6,210 bases of DNA, taken from the NCBI GenBank assembly GCA_029856445.1, contig JAHQWY010000226.1, forward strand, positions 1-6,210, written 5' to 3'. This document shows, piece after piece, positions 1 to 5,426 of the stretch; positions within the stretch are counted from its first letter, which is position 1, and each line of letters opens with the position of its first letter. The notes beneath the pieces were generated by a model. That model saw nothing but the letters and a program-made list of their open reading frames with translations. It ran no database searches and was not told the origin of the DNA. Source of the DNA: Promethearchaeia archaeon. GTDB taxonomy: Archaea; Asgardarchaeota; Lokiarchaeia; Sigyniarchaeales; SOKP01. The translations under genes and the position numbers were made by a program.

Positions 1-1246
1 TTAATGTATCATCAATAAGATTATTCTTTTGGTTAGATCTAATTTTTTTCTCCAACTCATCAATTTCTAATAATTGCTTTTTGTAAGATTCCTCAGCAGA
101 ATTAATCTCATTTCTAATATTCTCTAATTTCTTCCGATAATCAGGAATATCTAAATCTTGAAGCTTTTTGAGTAAGTTATTTACTTCAGTATAGATTAAT
201 TCAAATTGATAATTATCCCTTAATTCATTGTAACTTTTCAAGAAATTATCACAAACTCCCATAAGATCAATTTTTTGTTTTACTGTTTGAATTTCAGTTT
301 CAAATCCCCCCCATTTCAATTTGATCTCGTTATTGAGCAGATTCGAAAAAAAAGATTTCCCTTTTTCAATTAAACTTTCTGCTTTTTCAATATCGAGATT
401 CTCCAAGGAGAGGGAAAGGTCGGTTTCTAATTTATTCAATAATTTAGTTAATCGATCTTGTTCTTCGTTCCATATTTTTTTTTCTTTTGACAGTAATTCT
501 TTGACAATTGGTATTAGAGATAAATCATATTTATCTCTGAATTTTATTTCAAATTCTTCAATCAATTGATGTGCTTTTAAATATTCTTTTTCTTCAATTA
601 ATCTAGTAAATTCTATATCAAGGGTGGATGCTTTTTCTGAAATTTCATCAATTATAACCTTATCTTCATATTTTGACTTAATTTCGACTATTAATCTATT
701 TTGCTCCGTTAAAACAGCATCATCCTCGATCCTTTTTGCTAATACAATAATTTCTTCTGAAATGTTAATAGCATTAGCAAAATCTTCTGTTTCGATAAAC
801 TTTTCCAGTTGAGATCTTAATGAATCTATTTCCTTTAAGGTAGGGAGCATTACCTTTTCTTGATAATCAATAATTTCATAGAGTTCTTCTTTGGTTATAT
901 TCAAATTATTAAAAAACTCAAATGGTTCATTTCTCATTTCAAATGTAAAATTACGAATTATACGGAAGTCGGGAAATTCTTCTTTTAATAACACTCGGAT
1001 ATTTGAAATATGATTTTTTAAGGCTTGAGTTGCATTACGTCCTATCCAGATATACATTGTTTTCTTTTGAGATAAATATATAGCTAAGATGTTTACAATT
1101 GTGAAAACATCCTTTATATTCTCATAAGAAATCTCATCAAAAGACCCATCAAAATTGAGTTTAAATATTTTTAAACCTGTTTCAGACATAAAAAACTCAA
1201 CAAAGTACTTTGTAATAGAATAGTCAAAGAATATCCTTTTAAACAT
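1..1246 (-). CDS. Gelsolin-like domain protein with long helical repeat region (partial, C-terminus missing)
   Basis: An uninterrupted minus-strand frame starts at ATG 1246-1244 and runs for 415 codons off the left edge, so the protein is C-terminally incomplete. Residues about 24-115 resemble one gelsolin/severin repeat: a KIFKLNFDG strand, a DVF segment (46-48), the core strand MYIWIGRNAT (64-73), a long helix, then FRIIRNF and a closing EPFEFF (107-112). From about 120 onward it is highly charged and helical, rich in Glu, Lys and Leu, with a degenerate motif recurring at about 151, 217, 281 and 342. No signal peptide or membrane segment is evident, so it is probably cytosolic. Gelsolin domains bind actin in eukaryotes, and Asgard archaea carry relatives; a cytoskeletal role here is inference. 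A later ATG (M20, base 1189) is a possible start because the domain begins just after it. Neither start has a clear ribosome binding site. The frame is certain, the domain call moderately so. Confidence 0.72.
   Translation of the reverse strand, partial: MFKRIFFDYSITKYFVEFFMSETGLKIFKLNFDGSFDEISYENIKDVFTIVNILAIYLSQKKTMYIWIGRNATQALKNHISNIRVLLKEEFPDFRIIRNFTFEMRNEPFEFFNNLNITKEELYEIIDYQEKVMLPTLKEIDSLRSQLEKFIETEDFANAINISEEIIVLAKRIEDDAVLTEQNRLIVEIKSKYEDKVIIDEISEKASTLDIEFTRLIEEKEYLKAHQLIEEFEIKFRDKYDLSLIPIVKELLSKEKKIWNEEQDRLTKLLNKLETDLSLSLENLDIEKAESLIEKGKSFFSNLLNNEIKLKWGGFETEIQTVKQKIDLMGVCDNFLKSYNELRDNYQFELIYTEVNNLLKKLQDLDIPDYRKKLENIRNEINSAEESYKKQLLEIDELEKKIRSNQKNNLIDDTL
1200..1213. repeat. Perfect 14-bp palindrome near the start of the gelsolin-like gene
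   Basis: ACAAAGTACTTTGT equals its own reverse complement. It lies inside the first codons if the start is base 1246, but 10 bases upstream of the alternative ATG at 1189. In the second case it could be an operator; in the first it may be chance within coding sequence. Confidence 0.4.
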
Positions 1247-1292
1247 TTACAAATATTAAGATCAATATCTATCCTTCAATCCGTAACTCTAT

Positions 1293-1304
1293 CTTTTTAT
1301 AAAA
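1293..1304. promoter_or_regulatory. Symmetric TATA box between divergent genes
   Basis: The 10-bp core TTTTATAAAA (1295-1304) is a perfect palindrome in the 97-bp gap between the gelsolin-like gene (start 1246, minus) and the beta-helix gene (start 1344, plus). It is centred about 44 bases from the plus start and 54 from the minus start. These spacings allow an archaeal TATA box to serve the plus gene, and possibly both, with short 5' leaders. Inferred from sequence and position only. Confidence 0.45.
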
Positions 1305-1343
1305 TAGAAATTTAATGATATTAAAAATTGAAAAAAGTCTTGC

Positions 1344-1874
1344 ATGAAAAAAATGCCGATAATTCCTATAGAAATAAATGGAGAACTTAAATCTCCAAAA
1401 ATTGACCCTTCTTGCTGGATTTCAGATTCCGCATGGATAATAGGTGATGTTACGATGGGTGCAGAGAATGTAGTGTATCAAGGAGTAATCATAAGGGGGG
1501 ATTTTGCAAAGGTTGAAATTGGTGCTAAAAATGTTTTCCAAGATGCTTGTATAATCAATACTGCCCAGGGATTTAAGACTACAATTGGAGATAATAATCT
1601 TATAGGTTTTGGGGCGATAGTTCATGGAGCAACTCTGGGAGATAACACTGTTGTAGGAATTAAATCAGTACTGATGATTACAGTAACAGTAGAAAATGAT
1701 GCTATGGTAGGAGCCACTTCTTTTGTAGGCATGGGAAAAAGAATTCCTGAGGGGGAAAAATGGATTGGTCGTGAATTGAAAGGTAAAAATACACAAGGAC
1801 CAATGTGGGAAGGAGGAAGACAATCATGGCGCAAAATGGGGCTTGCAATGAAAAATCAGCAAGAAAAACCTTAG
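1344..1874 (+). CDS. Left-handed beta-helix protein of the gamma carbonic anhydrase type, probably without a functional zinc site
   Basis: The 176-residue protein has hexapeptide-type repeats forming a left-handed beta-helix over about residues 22-131. The order matches the gamma carbonic anhydrase/PaaY/CaiE group: a RGD motif (51-53), then IG..N..QD (59-67), IIGDN-like turns and IVHGATLGDN (92-101). In Cam-type enzymes three histidines bind the metal, in VIH(T), GH and HG contexts. Here the first is Asn72 and the second Phe89; only His94 is kept. Carbonic anhydrase activity is therefore doubtful; a structural, acyltransferase-like or other ligand-binding role is possible but not shown. The C-terminal tail (about 132-176) is charged and Trp/Gly-rich, with no obvious helix-capping match. 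The start at 1344 follows an in-frame TGA at 1329; ATG 1353 is an alternative. There is no clear ribosome binding site, fitting a short-leader archaeal transcript. Confidence 0.85.
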   Translation: MKKMPIIPIEINGELKSPKIDPSCWISDSAWIIGDVTMGAENVVYQGVIIRGDFAKVEIGAKNVFQDACIINTAQGFKTTIGDNNLIGFGAIVHGATLGDNTVVGIKSVLMITVTVENDAMVGATSFVGMGKRIPEGEKWIGRELKGKNTQGPMWEGGRQSWRKMGLAMKNQQEKP

Positions 1875-1875
1875 A

Positions 1876-1884
1876 TTTTTTTTT
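1876..1884 (+). terminator. Poly-T terminator of the beta-helix gene
   Basis: A run of nine T begins two bases after the TAG stop, with more T-rich sequence to 1890. No stem-loop precedes it, which is typical of archaeal T-run termination. Confidence 0.5.
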
Positions 1885-1913
1885 CTTATTTGCACTTAAA
1901 AATGTGTATCTGT

Positions 1914-1925
1914 CTTTTATAAGAA
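1914..1925 (+). promoter_or_regulatory. Candidate TATA box for the DUF4177-like gene
   Basis: CTTTTATAAGAA lies about 68 bases before the start codon at 1988. With transcription starting about 25 bases downstream of the box, the leader would be about 40 bases, long enough to carry the ribosome binding site at 1976. A weaker AT-rich alternative lies around 1948-1962. Confidence 0.35.
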
Positions 1926-1975
1926 AGAATCATATACATAGTAATTTGATATACACTTATACAAATTAAATAATT

Positions 1976-1980
1976 GGAGG
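1976..1980 (+). promoter_or_regulatory. Strong ribosome binding site of the DUF4177-like gene
   Basis: GGAGG is separated from the ATG at 1988 by seven bases, an optimal distance. It is the clearest ribosome binding site in the window and fixes the start of a gene too short to be convincing on length alone. Confidence 0.75.
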
Positions 1981-1987
1981 TTGTTTT

Positions 1988-2143
1988 ATGAAAGAGTATA
2001 AAGTAGTTACCATTAAAGGAGGAAAGACTATAGAAAAACTTGTTAATTCTGCTCAAGAAAAATTGGATGAGATGGCAGCTCAAGGGTGGGAATTCAAATT
2101 TCTTGATAATATTTTATGGATCTTCGAAAGGGAAAAAAATTAA
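1988..2143 (+). CDS. Small DUF4177-like protein (51 residues)
   Basis: A 51-codon frame starts at ATG 1988 and ends with TAA at 2141-2143. The protein opens with MKEYKVV, continues through a helix EKLDEMAAQGWEF (about 24-36) and ends in a strand ILWIFERE (42-49). The pattern YKVV, then LdemaaqGWE, then IFeRe is the signature of the DUF4177 family (Pfam PF13783), small cytosolic alpha/beta proteins of unknown function, usually 50-80 residues. The full family pattern is present, so this looks intact. The GGAGG site seven bases upstream supports expression. It is flanked by T-runs and has its own candidate promoter, so it is probably transcribed alone rather than in an operon with its neighbours. 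Function is not known and the context gives no specific clue. Confidence 0.85.
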   Translation: MKEYKVVTIKGGKTIEKLVNSAQEKLDEMAAQGWEFKFLDNILWIFEREKN

Positions 2144-2185
2144 AATAAATCTTTGAAAACCTAATGTAAAATTCAAATCATAAAA

Positions 2186-2196
2186 TTTTTGTTTTT
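2186..2196 (+). terminator. Poly-T terminator of the DUF4177-like gene
   Basis: Two runs of five T split by one G lie 43 bases after the stop codon, just before the next gene's candidate promoter. No stem-loop is visible; the call rests on T-runs and position. Confidence 0.4.
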
Positions 2197-2197
2197 A

Positions 2198-2210
2198 CTT
2201 TAAAATATTA
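2198..2210 (+). promoter_or_regulatory. Candidate TATA box for the Gfo/Idh/MocA gene
   Basis: CTTTAAAATATTA is centred about 42 bases before the ATG at 2247, within an almost pure AT stretch to 2230. Expected initiation about 25 bases downstream falls within or near the inverted repeat at 2227-2247. The exact box is uncertain because the whole segment is AT-rich. Confidence 0.4.
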
Positions 2211-2226
2211 AAATATTTAATTAATT

Positions 2227-2247
2227 TAATTGAGCTATACTCAATTA
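2227..2247. promoter_or_regulatory. Inverted repeat touching the Gfo/Idh/MocA start codon
   Basis: AATTGAG (2228-2234) and CTCAATT (2240-2246) are perfect inverted copies around a 5-base spacer CTATA; one more pair (2227/2247) reaches the A of the ATG. There is no ribosome binding site. It could be an operator covering the transcription start, or an RNA hairpin limiting translation. Inference from position and symmetry. Confidence 0.45.
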
Positions 2248-3332
2248 TGAAAGAGTTAAAGATTGGAATTATTGGAGCTGGATTTATAGGAGATGCTCAC
2301 GCTTTTGCTATAAAAAGAATAATTAAAAATGAATACTTTCGAGGAAAAGCAGATATTTCAATTAATGCGATCTGCGATATCGATGATAATTTGGCAGAAA
2401 AGGTTGGAAAGCGGTATTCGATTCCAAATATTTACACAAATTATGTAGATCTTATCGAGAATTCTGATACAAATGCAATTTTCATTTGTACACCAACAAA
2501 ATATCATTATGAAATGTTCTTAGCTGCTGCCAATGCAGGAAAAAATATCTTTCAAGAAAAGCCAATTGCAGATTCTATTAATAAAATTGATGAAATGATT
2601 AGAATTCGAGATGAAAAGGGAATAATTATCCAAGTAGGGTTAGTATTGCGTTTTTTTCCGTGGTTTTGGTATATTAAAAGAATGATTGAGAATAATAAAG
2701 AAAAATGGGGCTCACTTCAAAACGTAATCTTTCGAGATGATCAACTAAAACCATATTTGGGAAAAGGAATACATACTACAGAATGGAGAAGAGATCCTGA
2801 AATTGCATATCATGGAACTCTTTTTGAGCATTCTATACATGATATAGATATGTTGCGCTACTGGTTAGGAGATATTAAAAATGTTTTTGCTCACGTTAAA
2901 TTTTTTGCAGGGGTTTCGCAAATTGAAGATAGTGTTAGTGTTTTATTTGAATTAGTAAATGGTGGTTCTGCAACCTTAAACTCTATCTGGCATAATGTTA
3001 ACCATGATGCACGGTATATAGAAATCTTTTTTGAAAATGCTTATCTTGCTTTTGTTTTTGGTGATCAGAGGGCAAGTATCAATCTTTGGGAAGCAGGAAG
3101 TATTAAGAAAAGAATTAAGTTCAAGGAATTCTATGAAAGCTATAAAATTGAAATGGGCATAAATAGCTTTCCTTCCCCGATATATTGGGGAATTTGTCAA
3201 GAGATTTCATTTTTCCGAAAATTGATTAATAATAAACCAGCAAATCCAAGTTTAGAAGATGCTAAAGCAGCTCACGAAATTGTCAATGCATGTTATTTAT
3301 CAGCAAAAGAAGGTAAAGTAATCGAAATATAA
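2247..3332 (+). CDS. Gfo/Idh/MocA family NAD(P)-dependent oxidoreductase
   Basis: The 361-residue length is typical of this family, which oxidises or reduces sugars, inositols and related polyols with NAD(P). The N-terminal Rossmann fold shows GAGFIG (GxGxxG, residues 10-15), an acidic residue ending strand 2 in CDID (43-46), and FICTPTKYHYE (79-89). The family's EKP motif with catalytic lysine is at 104-106 (Lys105). The C-terminal half carries the active-site helix HSIHDIDMLRYWLG (195-208), where His198 and Asp201 match the conserved HxxD. The end (about 336-361) is the usual helix plus closing strand. All key residues are present, so it should be active; substrate cannot be read from the sequence. 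The start is supported by GIIGAG lying at the expected distance. It stands alone: a T-run precedes it and the next gene converges on it. An inverted repeat at its start suggests regulation. Confidence 0.93.
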   Translation: MKELKIGIIGAGFIGDAHAFAIKRIIKNEYFRGKADISINAICDIDDNLAEKVGKRYSIPNIYTNYVDLIENSDTNAIFICTPTKYHYEMFLAAANAGKNIFQEKPIADSINKIDEMIRIRDEKGIIIQVGLVLRFFPWFWYIKRMIENNKEKWGSLQNVIFRDDQLKPYLGKGIHTTEWRRDPEIAYHGTLFEHSIHDIDMLRYWLGDIKNVFAHVKFFAGVSQIEDSVSVLFELVNGGSATLNSIWHNVNHDARYIEIFFENAYLAFVFGDQRASINLWEAGSIKKRIKFKEFYESYKIEMGINSFPSPIYWGICQEISFFRKLINNKPANPSLEDAKAAHEIVNACYLSAKEGKVIEI

Positions 3333-3368
3333 AATTAGACAATTTATAGACACCTATTTTTGCAGCAT

Positions 3369-3380
3369 TATAAGCTTATA
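3369..3380. repeat. 12-bp perfect palindrome between convergent genes
   Basis: TATAAGCTTATA is its own reverse complement and lies midway in the 109-bp gap between two convergent genes. It may help termination from either side, or be chance in AT-rich DNA. Confidence 0.3.
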
Positions 3381-3387
3381 GAGTTAT

Positions 3388-3407
3388 AAAAAAAAGCAAT
3401 AAAAAAA
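3388..3407 (-). terminator. Double poly-T terminator of the hydrolase gene
   Basis: On the minus strand a T7 run (3407-3401) and a T8 run (3395-3388) follow the hydrolase stop codon by about 35 bases. Tandem T-runs are a usual archaeal termination signal. The converging Gfo/Idh gene has only a short T5 run at 3357-3361. Confidence 0.5.
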
Positions 3408-3441
3408 GTTTATATTAATTTTATACCTTTAGTAGGACTAG

Positions 3442-4353
3442 TCAAAGAAAATCGCGTATTAAGGAGTTTATTTTATCAGGTTGTTCATTTATAATCCAGT
3501 GAGATCCTTCTGGTATACGTTTAATAGTTAAATCTGGTACAAATTCATCAAGGCCTACTAAGTTATGAACAGTAAGGGCAGTATCTTTCTCAGCCCAAAT
3601 GACTAACGTAGGAATGTTTATCATGACTCGATTCGATTCCATTTCTTCACCTGCAAGCTCTGAAATATCTTCACCTTGGGAAGGGGGTCTTAACCCACCA
3701 GCTCGATAATAATTTAAACCACCAGTTAATGCTCCAGGTTGAGACCATGCATCCTTATAAATTTGACGATCATCTTCATCAAATTCCATTTCAGAAGTGA
3801 CCACCACATTGAATAAATTTTGAAAATCATTAGCAGATAGAAATCCTTCAGCATTTTTTGACCGGAAAAACAAAACATATTGACTAGAGGATTGCTGATC
3901 TTTATTTTTTGATATTAATCTCCCAAAGACGTTTGGATGAGGAGCATTTATGATGATCAACTTTTCAACTAAATCAGGGTGCGTACTTGCGAAAGGATAT
4001 GCAACAACACCTCCCCAGTCGTGTCCTACTAAGATAAATTTCTTTCTTCCAAAATGGTCTTCAACTAAGGCTCTAAGATCCTCTACCATGTGTTGGGGTT
4101 GATATTGCTCCAACTCTTCAGGTTTAGATGAGAGATTATATCCTCTCATATCGGGAGCTACTGTTAAATAATCTTTTGAAAATTCAATAAGTTGATCTCT
4201 CCACATATACCAAAATTGCGGAAATCCGTGCAGGAAAATAATTAACTTCCCATTTTCTTGACCTGATTTAACATAGTGAAGTTTAATGTTATTAACTTCC
4301 GCAAATTCACTTTTGAATTCAGGAAACTTTCTCTTCAATATTTCTTCAGTCAT
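3442..4353 (-). CDS. Alpha/beta hydrolase of the epoxide hydrolase type
   Basis: The 303-residue protein has the complete layout of soluble epoxide hydrolases, which open epoxides to diols through an Asp ester intermediate. The oxyanion motif HGFP is at 42-45. The nucleophile is Asp112 in GHDWGG (110-115); Asp rather than Ser here marks epoxide hydrolases and haloalkane dehalogenases. The acid is probably Asp257 (WAEKD) and the base His285 (EGSHW). Two cap-domain tyrosines that activate the epoxide appear to be present: Tyr159 in SQYVLFFR and Tyr216 in LNYYRA, which favours epoxide hydrolase over dehalogenase. There is no signal peptide or membrane segment, so it is cytosolic. The start ATG has a weak AGGT upstream and a good TATA box about 38 bases away. 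It is divergent from the aldo/keto reductase. Natural substrate is unknown; detoxification or catabolism are both possible. Confidence 0.92.
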   Translation of the reverse strand: MTEEILKRKFPEFKSEFAEVNNIKLHYVKSGQENGKLIIFLHGFPQFWYMWRDQLIEFSKDYLTVAPDMRGYNLSSKPEELEQYQPQHMVEDLRALVEDHFGRKKFILVGHDWGGVVAYPFASTHPDLVEKLIIINAPHPNVFGRLISKNKDQQSSSQYVLFFRSKNAEGFLSANDFQNLFNVVVTSEMEFDEDDRQIYKDAWSQPGALTGGLNYYRAGGLRPPSQGEDISELAGEEMESNRVMINIPTLVIWAEKDTALTVHNLVGLDEFVPDLTIKRIPEGSHWIINEQPDKINSLIRDFL

Positions 4354-4384
4354 TTTACGATACCTTTATCTGATTCTACTTAAA

Positions 4385-4397
4385 CTTTTATATATAG
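4385..4397 (-). promoter_or_regulatory. TATA box of the hydrolase gene
   Basis: On the minus strand CTATATATAAAAG lies about 38 bases before the hydrolase ATG, an archetypal archaeal TATA box. It predicts a leader of about 12 bases. It is the best promoter match in the window. Confidence 0.6.
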
Positions 4398-4445
4398 AAT
4401 ATATTTAGCAAAATGTAAATATTTTGAAAATTATTTTAAATTACA

Positions 4446-4457
4446 ATAAATTTTATC
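4446..4457 (+). promoter_or_regulatory. Candidate TATA box for the aldo/keto reductase gene
   Basis: ATAAATTTTATC sits about 45 bases before the proposed ATC start at 4498, in the 144-bp gap between divergent genes. It predicts initiation near 4477 and a leader of about 20 bases that would include AGGTGA at 4486. Confidence 0.35.
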
Positions 4458-4485
4458 AAACTAGGTGAAATATTTGGCTAAATTT

Positions 4486-4491
4486 AGGTGA
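4486..4491 (+). promoter_or_regulatory. AGGTGA ribosome binding site pointing to a non-ATG start
   Basis: AGGTGA can pair with the archaeal 16S 3' end (CACCUCCU type). It lies six bases before ATC 4498 and three before ATA 4495, and more than 200 bases before the first in-frame ATG (4693). It therefore supports the upstream start. The TGA it contains is in frame with the gene. A second copy of AGGTGAAA occurs at 4463-4470. Confidence 0.5.
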
Positions 4492-4497
4492 AAAATA

Positions 4498-5346
4498 ATC
4501 AAATTAGACATTAACTCAAAAATAAAATTAAACAATGGTGTTGAAATTCCTATTTTAGGTTTAGGCACTTGGGAGATTCCAAATGGAAGTACCATAGTTA
4601 AAGCTATTCGTTGGGCTATTGGTGCAGGGTATAAGCATTTCGATACAGCAGCGATATATGGTAATGAAAAGGGGGTTGGTCAAGGAATTAAAATGGCGAT
4701 GCAGGAATATAATTTAAAACGAGAAGAGATCTTTGTTACAACTAAACTTTGGATATCATCATTCCAATATGATAAAGCACTGAAAGCTTTCAATGCGAGC
4801 CTAAGGAATTTAAATTTGGATTACGTCGATCTCTATCTTTTACATTGGCCACAACCAACCTATCGACGTGATGCGTGGAAGGTTCTAGAAAAAATATATA
4901 AAGAAGGAAGAGCTCGTTCTATTGGTGTGAGCAACTATTATAAACATCATCTTGAAGAATTACTAAACGAGGCAGATGTTATACCGGCAGTTAATCAAGT
5001 TGAATTTACACCTTATTTATATTTAAGAGATTTAAAGAATTTTTGTGATGATCATTATATAACACTTGAAGCTTATAGTCCTTTGACTCGCGGTAGAAAA
5101 TTAGATGATAAAAAACTCTTAGAAGTTGCTCAAAAATATAATAAAACTGCTGCTCAAACCTTAATAAGATGGGGTTTACAGCACAATATCATTGAAATCC
5201 CCAAATCGTCAAAAAAAGACCACATAATTGAGAATTCTCAAATCTTTGATTTTTCCATATCCGAAGAAGATATGGCTCTTCTCAATGGTCTTGATGAAAA
5301 ATTCTATGTTGGAAATTGGAATCCAACTCTTGATAGATGGAAATAG
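4498..5346 (+). CDS. Aldo/keto reductase with a non-standard start codon
   Basis: AKR enzymes reduce aldehydes and ketones to alcohols with NADPH in a TIM barrel. Read from ATC 4498 the protein has 282 residues, the family norm. The catalytic tetrad is complete: Asp49 and Tyr54 in DTAAIYGNE, Lys83 in TTKLW and His116 in LLHWP. Cofactor and structural motifs follow: GVSN (143-146), NQVEF (166-170), Q...RW (220-225) and IPKSS (234-238). The first in-frame ATG is codon 66 (base 4693); starting there would lose Asp49, Tyr54 and the first barrel strands. Clear family sequence (NNGVEIPILGLGTW, residues 12-25) continues upstream, yet between the TGA at 4489-4491 and 4693 there is no in-frame ATG, GTG or TTG. 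ATC 4498 is chosen because AGGTGA lies six bases before it; ATA 4495 or ATT 4510 are alternatives, as is a one-base error joining GTG 4488 to the frame. The family is certain, the exact start is not. Confidence 0.85.
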   Translation: MKLDINSKIKLNNGVEIPILGLGTWEIPNGSTIVKAIRWAIGAGYKHFDTAAIYGNEKGVGQGIKMAMQEYNLKREEIFVTTKLWISSFQYDKALKAFNASLRNLNLDYVDLYLLHWPQPTYRRDAWKVLEKIYKEGRARSIGVSNYYKHHLEELLNEADVIPAVNQVEFTPYLYLRDLKNFCDDHYITLEAYSPLTRGRKLDDKKLLEVAQKYNKTAAQTLIRWGLQHNIIEIPKSSKKDHIIENSQIFDFSISEEDMALLNGLDEKFYVGNWNPTLDRWK

Positions 5347-5353
5347 ATAAATA

Positions 5354-5366
5354 TTTTTTATTCTTT
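5354..5366 (+). terminator. T-rich terminator of the aldo/keto reductase gene
   Basis: A T6 run followed by TTCTTT begins eight bases after the TAG stop, with no stem-loop. It is weaker than the other T-runs in the window. Confidence 0.35.
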
Positions 5367-5388
5367 AGAAATCTTACTTTTGCGGATA

Positions 5389-5400
5389 CTTTTTATATTT
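5389..5400 (+). promoter_or_regulatory. TATA box of the deacetylase-like gene
   Basis: CTTTTTATATTT is centred about 32 bases before the ATG at 5427. Initiation about 26 bases downstream would give a nearly leaderless transcript, in line with the lack of a ribosome binding site before this ATG. Confidence 0.5.
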
Positions 5401-5426
5401 AATTTTCTTTAATAAGTTGAAAAATA

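Noticed and set aside
321..812. Two plus-strand open frames (321-569 and 624-812)
   Set aside because: They lie opposite the continuous 415-codon minus-strand gene, have Ser/Phe/Ile-rich compositions typical of antisense shadows of Glu/Lys-rich coding sequence, and show no motif.
1422..2083. Minus-strand open frames over the beta-helix gene and the DUF4177-like gene (1422-1625, 1622-1834, 1886-2083)
   Set aside because: They are antisense to genes with recognisable family motifs, have no family pattern of their own, and the last spans a promoter region and a real small gene.
2976..3200. Minus-strand open frame inside the Gfo/Idh/MocA gene
   Set aside because: Shadow of a complete, well-conserved gene; no motif or ribosome binding site.
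3388..3407. A-rich tract as a possible mobile element end or simple repeat of interest
   Set aside because: On the minus strand it is a double T-run just after the hydrolase stop, fully explained as a terminator; no element or target duplication is visible.
4489..4491. In-frame TGA read as selenocysteine in the aldo/keto reductase
   Set aside because: It lies before the conserved domain at a position with no catalytic role in the family, and I see no nearby recoding structure; re-initiation or a non-standard start is simpler.
4693..5346. Aldo/keto reductase starting at the first ATG (217 residues)
   Set aside because: This would drop catalytic Asp49 and Tyr54 and the first barrel strands, while conserved family sequence is intact in frame upstream.
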